A stretch of DNA of 21,821 bases from NCBI GenBank assembly GCA_965178525.1, contig CBCXVS010000110.1:1-21821 (forward strand). The letters are read 5' to 3'. Positions 1 through 7,944 of the stretch are shown here, one piece after another. This DNA comes from CBCXVS01 sp965178525. GTDB taxonomy: Bacteria; Tectomicrobia; Entotheonellia; Entotheonellales; Entotheonellaceae. The notes under the pieces were generated by a model. It was not told where the DNA came from. It did no database searches and saw only the letters and a program-made list of their open reading frames with translations. The stretch's first letter is position 1. Every line of letters begins with the position of its first letter. The position numbers and the translations under genes are program-made.

Positions 1-56
1 TGACCTGGCTGGGCTCCCTCCATCGTTTGGGGGAGGATAGCCTACCTCATTAACTA

Positions 57-1412
57 TTGGGGAACAACCCTAATGAAGTGGACCCCAGCCATCCGTTAAG
101 GATCGCGCTTGACTCGCTCCATAAACAACATGTCACGCTTAAGCACCTCACCCTAGAGCCGTTGGGGTTTGAGCATCTCAGGCAATTGATTGCGGAGAGT
201 TTGCATCAAAGCACGGACGCGATTGCATCACTAGCGGATTTGGTGATGCGTAAAACGGCCGGCAATCCGTTTTTTGTGAACCAGTTCCTGCATGCGCTTC
301 ACGAAGAAAAACTGCTCACATTTGCCACCACCGCCGGTCTCGATACGGTCGTAGCCTCACAACATACCTGGCAATGGGACACGGCTCAGATTGAGACCAT
401 GAAGATCACGGACAATGTGGTCGATCTGATGATTTATAAAATGAGACGGTTGCCAGCCGCCGCGCAACGCGCGCTACGTCTCGCTGCCTGCGTGGGTAAC
501 CATTTCGATTTAGATACCTTGTCCATCATTTCCGAAAAACCGCCGACCGAAACCTTCAAAGATGTGGAGCCCATTCTCGCCGAAGGGTTTATTTTGCCGA
601 CGACTGACCTCGAAATCAGTGAGGATGACATCCGCCATTCCCACTTCCGATTTTTACACGACCGCGTCCAGCAAGCGGCTTATACCCTCATCGATGACGA
701 ACAAAAACAAGCGGTGCATTTACAAATCGGGCGGCTGCTTTTAGCCAATACGACATCTTTAGAAGGGCAATTATTTGAGATTGTTGACCAACTCAACGAA
801 GGGGCCACGCTGATTGATGATGAAGCCGAGCGACTCCGTTATGCGGAGTTGAATTTGCAGGCGGGAAAAAAGGCAAAAGAATCCGTCGCCTACCTCTCCT
901 CGGTACAGTATTTACGAATGGCGATGAATTTCTTGCCCGAGAATTACTGGGAGGATTATTACGATCTCGCCTTTACGCTCTACCAGGAATGTGCTGAAAG
1001 TGAATTTCTTTCGTCCAATTTTGAAGCAGCCGAATCCATCTGTGAAACGCTTTTAAGCCAGGCCCGTTCAAACGCTGACAAACTAAAAGTTTATCATCTT
1101 GAGATTGCTTTACGTGGCGCTCAAACTGACTATATTTGCGCCATTGAACTCGGCTTTCAAGGTCTGCAACTGCTCGGCGTTGAAGTGCCCCCACTGAATG
1201 AGGTGACGGATCAAACCTTTTTAACCAACATAGAGGAGTTTAAACGAGTCTTGGGAGAGAGAGAGAGATTGATGAGCTATTTGACTTGCCGGAGATGGAG
1301 GATGAAAACATCAAGGCGGCTCTCAATCCGATTTCCAATGTCGCCGATTTGGCCTCCATCGCTCACCCTGAGGGGTTCAAAGTGCTGGCCTTGGGGGTTA
1401 TTCTGTCGTTAA
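57..1412 (+). CDS. Fragment 1: AAA ATPase C-terminal part and start of helical region
   Basis: This open frame is coding to about 1268 and a shadow after that. The usable coding frame continues upstream of 57 to about position 3 through an in-frame TAA at 51-53, so the TTG at 57 is not a real start. Near the N-terminus NEVDPSHPL matches the stretch after the sensor-1 region of the AAA ATPases found in multidomain kinases, and NPFFVNQFLHAL at about residues 70-81 matches their helical lid. From about residue 115 the sequence is helical and TPR-like, with LQAGKKAKESVAYLSSVQYL typical of these proteins. The Walker A and B motifs must lie before the window. The frame is lost at the GA repeat, after which the sequence becomes arginine-rich nonsense. 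Confidence 0.7.
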   Translation: MGNNPNEVDPSHPLRIALDSLHKQHVTLKHLTLEPLGFEHLRQLIAESLHQSTDAIASLADLVMRKTAGNPFFVNQFLHALHEEKLLTFATTAGLDTVVASQHTWQWDTAQIETMKITDNVVDLMIYKMRRLPAAAQRALRLAACVGNHFDLDTLSIISEKPPTETFKDVEPILAEGFILPTTDLEISEDDIRHSHFRFLHDRVQQAAYTLIDDEQKQAVHLQIGRLLLANTTSLEGQLFEIVDQLNEGATLIDDEAERLRYAELNLQAGKKAKESVAYLSSVQYLRMAMNFLPENYWEDYYDLAFTLYQECAESEFLSSNFEAAESICETLLSQARSNADKLKVYHLEIALRGAQTDYICAIELGFQGLQLLGVEVPPLNEVTDQTFLTNIEEFKRVLGERERLMSYLTCRRWRMKTSRRLSIRFPMSPIWPPSLTLRGSKCWPWGLFCR

Positions 1413-2320
1413 AATACGGCAACTCGACCCACTCCGCCCTGTATTATGTCATGCTCGGTGTCATCTTTGTCACCCAGTTTCGGGAACATCGATTCGGTCA
1501 TCAGATTGCCAGCCTGGGGATTCGCTTAAATGAGGAAAAATACCTTCATCCTGCCTTGATCGCGAAACAAGCCGCGTTTTTCGACTGGCATGTGAACCAT
1601 TGGGTGAAGAACCCACTATCCAATATTGAATTCGGGCAGAAGGGATTTATCGACGGGATGCAATATAGCGATATTGCCTATGCCACTTACTGTTATGCGG
1701 TGCCGGTATTGCCCTTGTTTTTTACCGGCTCGCCTTTGGATGAGGTCATTCAGGAAGTCGATAAGTCAATCGAATTTTGCGATTCCAAGAAAATGCCCTT
1801 TATTAGCGCCCTCACACGGACGACGAAAATGCTGGCGTTGAATCTGCAAGGAAAGACCCAAGACCCGTTCACGTTTAGCTATCAAGATATTGATGAAAAA
1901 GAGTTTATTGATGTATGGGAACCCGTGCAAATGGTTGCCGGTAATTTCCACATCCGCAAATTGCAAAGTTTTTACCTGTTTGGTGATTATCGCCGCGCCT
2001 TGGCCTGCATTCCCTCGGTCGAAAAAAGCATTGGTGGCTGTGGCGGACATCTCTCGACATCCGAATACCACCTGTATCGGGCACTGGCTATACTGGCGTT
2101 TTTGCCTGAGGCTTCAGAAAGCGAGAGCAACCGATACAGCGACGAGTTGGAAGCGAGCCGGACATTCATCAAAACCTGTTCAGACCAGTGTGAGGAAAAC
2201 TTTTTAAGCCTTCATTGCTTATTAGAGGCAGAGCTGGCTCGCACGAACGAGAGAGCGCTTGAGGCCATGGCGCTCTACGATAAAGCCATTCAAGTGGCCA
2301 AAGACAACGAATTGATTTAA
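1286..2320 (+). CDS. Fragment 2: helical sensor region of the same ATPase/phosphatase
   Basis: This frame takes over from fragment 1: removing one GA unit joins VLGERE to IDELFDLPEMEDENIKAAL, so the true coding in this frame begins at about 1269 and not at the first start codon. It is an alpha-helical, TPR-like sensor domain of roughly 350 residues with no enzymatic motif visible. It stops at a TAA at 2318-2320, where relatives read glutamine (IQNEALANELAAKFYLA). The same frame continues after the stop with NEALANELAAKFYLAQ to about 2367. The stop is therefore a nonsense change (CAA to TAA would do it) inside a conserved stretch and not a natural end. Confidence 0.65.
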   Translation: MPEMEDENIKAALNPISNVADLASIAHPEGFKVLALGVILSLKYGNSTHSALYYVMLGVIFVTQFREHRFGHQIASLGIRLNEEKYLHPALIAKQAAFFDWHVNHWVKNPLSNIEFGQKGFIDGMQYSDIAYATYCYAVPVLPLFFTGSPLDEVIQEVDKSIEFCDSKKMPFISALTRTTKMLALNLQGKTQDPFTFSYQDIDEKEFIDVWEPVQMVAGNFHIRKLQSFYLFGDYRRALACIPSVEKSIGGCGGHLSTSEYHLYRALAILAFLPEASESESNRYSDELEASRTFIKTCSDQCEENFLSLHCLLEAELARTNERALEAMALYDKAIQVAKDNELI

Positions 2321-2336
2321 AACGAAGCTTTAGCGA

Positions 2337-2840
2337 ATGAGCTGGCCGCTAAATTTTACCTCGCGCAAGAGGGAAAAGTTTGCCGTTTACCTCAACGATG
2401 CCCGGTACGCCTACCAATTTTGGGGCGCCGCGGCAAAGGTGCAAGCGCTAGACGCCAGGTACCCTCACCTGTTAACCCAACGAACCGCACGCCCGACCCC
2501 GATACGCGACGCCACCATAGCGGTTCATCACAACACGACCACCCTCGCCTCAAGCTCCGCCAGTTGGTTGGACTTAAGCAGTGTGATGAAAGCGGCGCAA
2601 ACGCTGTCGGGGGAAATTGTCTTGGGACGTCTGTTAGAAAAAATGATGCACATCGTCCTTGAAAACGCTGGGGCAGAGAACGGTTCTTTGTTACTGTCGC
2701 AGGACGGCGACTGGTTGATTGAAGCAGAAGGACATGCGGACCGGGCGGAGGTGACCGTCTTGCAATCGACCTCCATTGAAACCAGCGGAGGAACATGTCG
2801 TTTTGCACGATGCGGCCAGCGATGGCGACTTTACGCGTGA
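2337..2840 (+). CDS. Fragment 3: end of helical region and N-terminal half of GAF domain
   Basis: Real coding in this frame starts at about 2367 with REKFAVYLNDARYAYQFWGA, the conserved end of the helical region in this protein family. A linker follows, then the first half of a GAF domain, SGEIVLGRLLEKMMHIVLEN followed by AGAENGSLLLSQDGDWLIEA. The ATG at 2337 belongs to sequence that reads ELAAKFYLAQ in the neighbouring frame, so it is not a true start. Coding in this frame is lost near 2780-2800, where the next frame resumes the GAF domain. The GAF ligand cannot be inferred. Confidence 0.6.
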   Translation: MSWPLNFTSRKREKFAVYLNDARYAYQFWGAAAKVQALDARYPHLLTQRTARPTPIRDATIAVHHNTTTLASSSASWLDLSSVMKAAQTLSGEIVLGRLLEKMMHIVLENAGAENGSLLLSQDGDWLIEAEGHADRAEVTVLQSTSIETSGGTCRFARCGQRWRLYA

Positions 2841-3870
2841 CCCGTATATCGTCCAACATCGTCCTAAATCGGTATTATGCGCGCCGATCATCAATCAGGG
2901 GCGCCTAACCGGCATCTTGTATTTAGAAAACAATCTGACCACGGGCGCCTTCACCGAAGAACGATTGCAAGTGATTCAAGTCCTCTCGTCGCAAGTGGCG
3001 ATTTCGATTGAAAATGCGCTCTTATACCAGACCTTGGGGCAGAGAGTCGAGGAACGCACCCGGCAGTTGGCCGAAGCGAATCGAGAAATTACCCACCTCA
3101 ACGAGCAACTCAAATCGGAAAACCTTCGTCTGGTGGCCGAGTTAGAGGTGACCCGGCAAATCCAGCAGATGTTGCTCCCACCGAGGAAGAACTCCAGCAG
3201 ATCGATGGGCTCGATATCGCGTGCTATATGGAACCCGCAGATGAAGTCGGCGGTGATTATTACGACGTTCCTTCAACATAACGGCCAGATTAAAATCGGC
3301 ATTGGCGATGTGACAGGGCATGGGCTCGAGAGTGGCGTCGTGATGGTCATGACCCAGACCGTTGTCCGGGCCTTGCTCACGATAGGTGAAACCGACCCGG
3401 TACGGTTCCTGGATGCGCTTAACCGAGCCTTGTATGGCAATGTGCAACGCATGGGCACGGATAAGATTTTGACGCTGTCGTTGATCGACTATGCCCATGG
3501 CGAAGTCAAGCTCAGCGGTCAACACGAAGAAATGATCTTGGTCCGGCAAGATGGCGAGGTGGAGTTGGTGGACACGATGGATTTAGGGTTCCCCATCGCT
3601 CTTGACGACAATATTGCGGACTTTATCCATCACACGACGGTGCAGTTAGAGCCGGGCGATGGCATCGTGCTTTACACCGACGGTATCACGGAGGCCGAAA
3701 ATCTCGCTGGCGAGCCATACGGTCTGGAACGGCTGTGCGCCGTCGTGGAGGGACATTGGTCGTATACAGCAGAGGCGATCAAGACTGCAGTGGTTGCGGA
3801 TGTCAAACGCCATATGGGAGATCAAGAAGTATACGACGATGTTACTCTGGTTGTGGTCAAACAACAATAA
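2776..3870 (+). CDS. Fragment 4: GAF C-terminal half, coiled coil and SpoIIE/PP2C-type serine phosphatase
   Basis: The frame begins with EEHVVLHDAASDGDF and completes the GAF domain (SVLCAPIINQGRLTGILYLE). A coiled coil follows (about residues 80-125, RVEERTRQLAEANREITHL), then the SpoIIE/PP2C phosphatase to the stop. The catalytic core is visible: GIGDVTGHGLESG, a core helix with MGTDKILTLSLID, and the terminal DGITEAEN and DDVTLVVV metal-binding motifs. Between about 3178 and 3272 the printed frame is wrong. A neighbouring frame reads TEEELQQIDGLDIACYMEPA then DEVGGDYYDV, which is the first metal-binding motif. One lost base and one extra C, which cancel each other, explain this. As read literally the enzyme lacks that motif and would be dead. 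The likely role is to dephosphorylate a STAS antagonist. Confidence 0.8.
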   Translation: MKPAEEHVVLHDAASDGDFTRDPYIVQHRPKSVLCAPIINQGRLTGILYLENNLTTGAFTEERLQVIQVLSSQVAISIENALLYQTLGQRVEERTRQLAEANREITHLNEQLKSENLRLVAELEVTRQIQQMLLPPRKNSSRSMGSISRAIWNPQMKSAVIITTFLQHNGQIKIGIGDVTGHGLESGVVMVMTQTVVRALLTIGETDPVRFLDALNRALYGNVQRMGTDKILTLSLIDYAHGEVKLSGQHEEMILVRQDGEVELVDTMDLGFPIALDDNIADFIHHTTVQLEPGDGIVLYTDGITEAENLAGEPYGLERLCAVVEGHWSYTAEAIKTAVVADVKRHMGDQEVYDDVTLVVVKQQ

Positions 3871-4042
3871 GAAGCGATGTGCCATGATGACATTCTGCGG
3901 CGAGACCCTGGCGTTGGAAAGCCTCTTTGAAGTCTCGCAGCATGAAGATCAGCGTTCTGTTGCTTGGTTTGTACCGACCTCACTTGAAAAGCGGGGTTGG
4001 TGATGTCACCAGAGTGGTGATTCACACTAGGAGAAAGATACC
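3871..4042 (+). other. Spacer with relic of a regulator gene start and two short palindromes
   Basis: Just after the phosphatase stop, the leader gaagcgatgtgccatga resembles the leader in front of the intact GHKL regulator at 6952 (gaagcagtgtgccatga). This suggests that a slr1658-type gene originally started at 3889-3892 in this copy. The 37-codon reading frame from there (MMTFCGETLALESLF...) is only faintly like that family and ends at 4003, so it looks like a relic. Downstream, the palindromes ggtgatgtcacc (3999-4010) and gtgattcac (4016-4024) sit directly before the ribosome binding site of the next gene and could be operator half-sites. Confidence 0.45.
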
Positions 4043-4450
4043 ATGTCAACATTACCACCCTATGCTCAATTTCCAGGTTCATTTATCTTCAATCCCCCTT
4101 GTCGCATGATCAATGCCAATATGTATGGCTTTTTTATTGAAGGCGATCTCGATACGATCCAGAAGTTTATCGATGACACGATTAATACGGTTTGGTCAGA
4201 AGACTTTACGTTTAAAGCGCTCTTCTCGTCCTGTATGTTGACATTCACCGATATCGAGAGCATTCAACCGACCTCGAAACCCTATGTGGATCAGGGGTGG
4301 TTTCAGGAAACGGATATAATTATTTGGGTGCCGGTAGCAAAAGTGGTCGATGACAAGATTGACTATATCTATCTGTACCCGGCCTTTATTTGTGTGAACA
4401 ACATATATGCTCTGATCAATGGGCGCGAAACTTGGGGATTTAATAAGTGA
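4043..4450 (+). CDS. Acetoacetate-decarboxylase-like domain, ended by an in-frame TGA
   Basis: The start is an ATG with AGGAG nine bases upstream (4029-4033). The 135 residues look like the N-terminal half of the acetoacetate decarboxylase (ADC) fold. The end, NGRETWGFNK, matches the ADC signature GRE-x4-P-K-K in which the first Lys forms the Schiff base with the substrate, so Lys135 is the likely catalytic lysine (alignment from memory). The next codon is TGA (4448-4450), at the position of the second, pKa-lowering Lys of ADC. The same frame then continues with LCTYEMPKYGEKP, as in ADC proteins, for another 772 codons. The gene was therefore probably one long fusion with the FAD oxidoreductase that follows, and the stop is a lesion or, less likely, is read through. 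Confidence 0.65.
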   Translation: MSTLPPYAQFPGSFIFNPPCRMINANMYGFFIEGDLDTIQKFIDDTINTVWSEDFTFKALFSSCMLTFTDIESIQPTSKPYVDQGWFQETDIIIWVPVAKVVDDKIDYIYLYPAFICVNNIYALINGRETWGFNK

Positions 4451-6769
4451 TTGTGTACCTATGAGATGCCCAAGTATGGTGAGAAACCCGAGAATTTTTC
4501 GATGACCGTGGATTCTTACCAGACGTATTCACCCAACACCCAGATGAAACCATATAAACTTTTCGACGTCAAAATGACAAGTGAAGGCAGTGAAAACCCG
4601 TTCACCAATTTTGTCGGGTTGGTGAAGGAGGCATGGACCATGCTGCGTTCAAAGCATGCGGCGTTAGATTTCGATGTCATGGAGCTGCGACAATTGGCCA
4701 GTGAGATCTTGAATCCGGACGTTGACCAGATACTGTTCAAACAAATGCCGACCGGCAATGCCGAGCAGGCCGCCTGTCAGTCGATCATGCATTCCCGGAC
4801 GCCCATCGATACCGTCCATTCCGGCTGTCTATACACCCACGAATTTGAATTTACGCTGTATCAGAACGACCAATTTCCGTTGCAGGACATGTTTGGTATC
4901 CCGGTCGGGAGCCAGCAAGTGCTCCTGCCATTCAATGTCTTGTTTGATTTTCATCAGGAAGAAGCCATTGAGATTGCGAGTAATATGGGCGCCACTCCGA
5001 AGCAGAAGAAAGTCGCTATTCTCGGTGGTGGTTTGGGGGCGGTTGCAGCCGCTTATGGCTTGACCAGCAAGCTCCTGTCCCTCCTCGCGCGTCTGTTACG
5101 GTACGCGATTGTGAAAATCGAGCATGGGGTCGAAGAGGTGGCCGAAGAGGTTGAGCATGTCGCGGAAGATGTGGTCGGGGCGGCGGCTCGGACCGCCGCG
5201 GTGTTGCTGCAGGACATGTATGATCTGCTTCACAAGCTGCAAGGGGCGGAGCAGGACGCTGAGGCGCTTTACGATGATCTGAAGGTGGCGATGGACAAGC
5301 TGCTGCAGCATGTCAGAGCTAGCATCCAAACCGTCGAGGAATGGCTCGAAATCGAAATCGCCCAGCATAACACCTTGCGTCGATTGATCCTGGGGCTCGA
5401 GTGGGTAACTGTGTCAATCATCGGTTTTATCGAGGACGGCGTCTTGAGCACCGGGAGCCTGGATGACCTCGACCAATATGAATATCGCGCTTGGCTAGCC
5501 AAACACGGCGCTTCCGACCTCGTCACCCGTTCCACGGTCGTACAGGCCTTGTACGACTACATCCTCGCCTATCCAAATGGCGACGCCGGTAGCTCGCCGG
5601 AAGAAACCAGCCACAAAGGCGACTTGGGCGCGGAGGTCGCCAATCGCTGTTTGTTGATGACGTTTTTTGGGTACAGTGGCTCGATCATGTGGAAAATGAA
5701 TTCAGGTATGGGCGATATTATCTTTGGGCCAATTTATGAGACCTTGAAGAAGCGCGGCGTGAAATTTCAATTCTTCACCGATATCAAAGAACTCCAGCTC
5801 ACGGCTGACAAACAAGACATCGGTGAGATTACCTATGATCTCCAGGTTGAGTTGCAGGCCGGCCTCACGGCGTACAATCCGCTGTATACCATCAAGTATG
5901 AGGAAAACGGCCAACCCAAAACCTTGCCAGTATGGCCCGTAGAGCCGTTGTATGATCAATTGGAGCAAGGCGCAGAGCTTGAGCAACTGAAGGCGGAGGG
6001 CAAAAATGTTGATTTAGAATCGGCCTGGACCGGATGGGAAAGTGTGAAGCCGGATCAAAAACTAGTCAAAGGTGTCGATTTTGACCTCGTGGTGTTGGGC
6101 ATTTCCGTGGCGGGGTTGCCAGACATGACAACGGAGCTGAGGGACCAGAGTAACGCTTGGGAGCAGATGCTTGACCATGCGAACACAACCCAAGTGCTCG
6201 CGGCTCAGTTGTGGCTCAATAAGACCTTAACGGAGCTCGGCTGGACGTTGGGCCCACCGGTGATCGATGGGTATGTCGAGCCGTTCAACACGTGGGCCTC
6301 CATGGACCAAACCCTCCCCACGGAAACGTGGCCCGAGGACAACCAACCGGTTGAAATTTCCTATTTTTGTGGCGTATTGCAGGAAGCTAACCCGATCCCA
6401 CCCTACTCCGATCACGACTTCCCGCGCCGACAACATGAACGCGTCAGAAACGACATGATTGCCTGGCTGCAACACAATATTCAGCGCTATTGGCCCCATG
6501 CGGTGGGACCCGATGGCTTCGATTGGAATATCTTGGTCGATATCGTGACCGGTACACAGGGCGAGGAGCGATTCAATTCGCAATTTTGGACCGCGGAGAT
6601 CAACCCGACCCAGCGCTATGTCCTGTCGGTGCACGATACCATACAGTATCGCTTGGCCCTGGGTAACTCTGGCTTCAACAACCTTTACTTGGCCGGCGAC
6701 TGGACCAAGAATGGATTTAATTACGGCGCGGTTGAACCAACCGTCATCTCCGGGTTGCAAGCCTCTTGA
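4451..6769 (+). CDS. Acetoacetate-decarboxylase-like C-terminus fused to an FAD-dependent amine-oxidase-like oxidoreductase
   Basis: It continues in frame from the previous ORF through TGA. Residues 1-170 complete the decarboxylase-like domain. The FAD-binding Rossmann motif KVAILGGGLGAVAAAYGLT follows at about 180-200. The usual ribose-binding strand is then replaced by a long charged helical stretch (about 205-320, EEVAEEVEHVAEDV). The amine-oxidase/desaturase fold resumes at about 400 with MWKMNSGMGDIIFGPIYETL. It closes with the FAD-binding C-terminal motif NLYLAGDWTKNGFNYGAVE. The TGA at 6767-6769 interrupts a conserved tail: the same frame goes on with AISGYPAKLLGENHI and a TAA at 6815-6817, where relatives have Arg at the stop position (CGA to TGA). 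It is probably a flavoprotein acting on a hydrophobic substrate. Substrate unknown, no signal peptide seen. Confidence 0.75.
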   Translation: MCTYEMPKYGEKPENFSMTVDSYQTYSPNTQMKPYKLFDVKMTSEGSENPFTNFVGLVKEAWTMLRSKHAALDFDVMELRQLASEILNPDVDQILFKQMPTGNAEQAACQSIMHSRTPIDTVHSGCLYTHEFEFTLYQNDQFPLQDMFGIPVGSQQVLLPFNVLFDFHQEEAIEIASNMGATPKQKKVAILGGGLGAVAAAYGLTSKLLSLLARLLRYAIVKIEHGVEEVAEEVEHVAEDVVGAAARTAAVLLQDMYDLLHKLQGAEQDAEALYDDLKVAMDKLLQHVRASIQTVEEWLEIEIAQHNTLRRLILGLEWVTVSIIGFIEDGVLSTGSLDDLDQYEYRAWLAKHGASDLVTRSTVVQALYDYILAYPNGDAGSSPEETSHKGDLGAEVANRCLLMTFFGYSGSIMWKMNSGMGDIIFGPIYETLKKRGVKFQFFTDIKELQLTADKQDIGEITYDLQVELQAGLTAYNPLYTIKYEENGQPKTLPVWPVEPLYDQLEQGAELEQLKAEGKNVDLESAWTGWESVKPDQKLVKGVDFDLVVLGISVAGLPDMTTELRDQSNAWEQMLDHANTTQVLAAQLWLNKTLTELGWTLGPPVIDGYVEPFNTWASMDQTLPTETWPEDNQPVEISYFCGVLQEANPIPPYSDHDFPRRQHERVRNDMIAWLQHNIQRYWPHAVGPDGFDWNILVDIVTGTQGEERFNSQFWTAEINPTQRYVLSVHDTIQYRLALGNSGFNNLYLAGDWTKNGFNYGAVEPTVISGLQAS

Positions 6770-6857
6770 GCCATATCGGGGTATCCGGCAAAACTGCTCG
6801 GGGAGAACCATATTTAATGGTGACGCATGGATGGGTAGGTTGTGGTGCGCGCCGCGT

Positions 6858-6935
6858 GCGGTAGCGGTAGACCTCATGCTTCATCGTGGGGATCAAGAGG
6901 TATGCGATGATATCCTCCTTGTGGTGCAACAATAG
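6858..6935 (+). pseudogene. Relic of a second SpoIIE-type phosphatase gene (C-terminal end only)
   Basis: The frame reads AVAVDLMLHRGDQEV then CDDILLVVQQ and stops at TAG 6933-6935. It aligns with the C-terminal end of the phosphatase at 3785-3870 (GDQEVYDDVTLVVVKQQ), including the terminal metal-binding DD pair. About two thirds of the bases match, and the match continues through the leader into the ATG of the next gene. It is the tail of a diverged paralogue, left in its normal position directly upstream of the slr1658-type gene. Nothing family-like is seen before about 6850. Confidence 0.7.
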
Positions 6936-6951
6936 TAGGAAGCAGTGTGCC

Positions 6952-7527
6952 ATGACAACGATAATCGGCAAGTTCATTGAAAAGGCGGAAGGGAGTGGAG
7001 AGTACTTGAAGATTGGCTTTTCTCTCAGCTCCATCCCGCTTCAGCAGCGCTGGCGAAATAATGGTTTGTCGGCTGATTTTCTCGCCGATTACCTCAGTAC
7101 GTTCTTCCCGATCGAAGACTCGGCCTCGGCCGGCCGTCAAGCCGAGATCAAGGATGCGGTGAGCTATGTGGCCAATGAGCTGCTTGATAACGCCATGAAA
7201 TTCAGCTATGCGCCCTCTCACCACTCGGTGATCATTGAGATGTACCTAGAGGCCGATGTCATCAGATTTTACGCCACCAACTGCCTCGATCCCCACATGG
7301 TTGAACCGTTTCAACAGTTTATCCAACGCCTGCTAACCGAAGACCCGCACGAGCTCTACATGGAGCAACTGGAACGTAACGCGGAAGGCGATGATAAGGA
7401 CGTTTCCAGATTGGGATTTCTGACGATGCTCAATGATTATAGCGCCACATTAGCCTGGCGGTTTGTCCCGATGGACCAGAACGGCGACGGCATTATGGTG
7501 ACGACGATGGCGCAGTTTGCCGTGTAA
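6952..7527 (+). CDS. slr1658-type GHKL ATPase-like regulator (putative anti-sigma/antagonist kinase)
   Basis: 191 residues from the ATG at 6952, which has AGGA at 6937-6940; an open frame upstream to 6886 is only the phosphatase relic. The protein resembles the slr1658 superfamily regulators of cyanobacteria, which are related to SiaB/RsbW-like kinases. The family signature RWRNNGLSADFLADYLSTFF is at about residues 30-49. The GHKL N-box is NELLDNAMKFS with Glu76 and Asn80, the expected Mg/ATP ligands; the later glycine-rich boxes are degenerate. In partner-switching systems such proteins phosphorylate a STAS partner on serine, and that partner is the next gene. It lies in the usual family order (phosphatase, this, STAS, hybrid kinase), 16 bases after the phosphatase relic. 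It looks intact. Confidence 0.8.
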   Translation: MTTIIGKFIEKAEGSGEYLKIGFSLSSIPLQQRWRNNGLSADFLADYLSTFFPIEDSASAGRQAEIKDAVSYVANELLDNAMKFSYAPSHHSVIIEMYLEADVIRFYATNCLDPHMVEPFQQFIQRLLTEDPHELYMEQLERNAEGDDKDVSRLGFLTMLNDYSATLAWRFVPMDQNGDGIMVTTMAQFAV

Positions 7528-7599
7528 GGCGTCCTGATTTTATCTCGATCCATTCCTATCTCGTCTGAATCCAATCGAATCTATACAAGGAGCAACTCG

Positions 7600-7944
7600 A
7601 TGGAAATTATCCACGACGATTATCGGGTCGAGTACGATGCCGCTAACACCACCATCACCTGCCATGGCTCGTTTCGCCTGCGCGGCGGGGCCGAGTACAA
7701 ACCGATTCTCGATCTGTTAATCGGTGCCGCTGACGCCAAACCGGACATCTTGACTCTCGATGTGCGCAAACTCAAATTTCTCAATAGTTCCGGCATCAAT
7801 ACCCTGTACAAATTCATCCTCCAAGTGCGCAAGCATAAAACCAGTCAGGTCGTCATCAAATGCAATAGCCAACATCCCTGGCAGCAGAAAGCTCTGACCA
7901 ACTTTAAACGTCTGTTGCCGGGGCTGCAAATGGAAATGGACTGA
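7600..7944 (+). CDS. slr1659-type STAS-domain regulator (putative anti-sigma antagonist)
   Basis: 114 residues; the start ATG has AAGGAG at 7587-7592, seven bases upstream. The sequence is a STAS-like fold of the slr1659 superfamily: DILTLDVRKLKFLNSSGINT carries the conserved serine pair Ser63-Ser64 at the place where SpoIIAA/RsbV are phosphorylated, followed by the usual amphipathic helix LYKFILQVRKHK. It should cycle between phosphorylation by the GHKL protein encoded just upstream (73 bases) and dephosphorylation by a PP2C enzyme. Its stop overlaps the ATG of a short downstream relic (TGATG at 7942-7946), the layout expected for translational coupling to a hybrid kinase gene. It appears intact. 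The effector it controls is not visible here. Confidence 0.8.
   Translation: MEIIHDDYRVEYDAANTTITCHGSFRLRGGAEYKPILDLLIGAADAKPDILTLDVRKLKFLNSSGINTLYKFILQVRKHKTSQVVIKCNSQHPWQQKALTNFKRLLPGLQMEMD

Larger units (their letters stand above)
3..3870 (+). pseudogene. Broken AAA ATPase / helical-repeat / GAF / SpoIIE-type phosphatase gene (5' end outside window)
   Basis: Four overlapping open frames read as consecutive parts of one large soluble signalling protein: the end of an AAA+ ATPase domain, a long helical TPR-like region, a GAF sensor, a short coiled coil and a C-terminal PP2C/SpoIIE serine phosphatase. Known proteins of this architecture often begin with a Ser/Thr kinase domain, which would lie upstream of the window. 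The lesions I can place are an in-frame TAA at 51-53, a (GA)7 slippage at 1255-1268, an in-frame TAA at 2318-2320, and frameshifts near 2367, 2790, 3178 and 3272. On both sides of each lesion the predicted protein remains family-like, so the damage is recent or artefactual. In related loci the phosphatase dephosphorylates a STAS antagonist, and the regulator genes follow here at 6952 and 7600. Confidence 0.8.

Noticed and set aside
6227..6877. 216-codon minus-strand open frame
   Set aside because: It is antisense to the FAD oxidoreductase C-terminus, whose motif NLYLAGDWT is clear.
3889..7000. Composite transposon or IS insertion as the origin of the oxidoreductase gene
   Set aside because: No transposase, terminal inverted repeats or short target duplication is visible; the flanking similarity is diverged coding sequence of paralogous operons.
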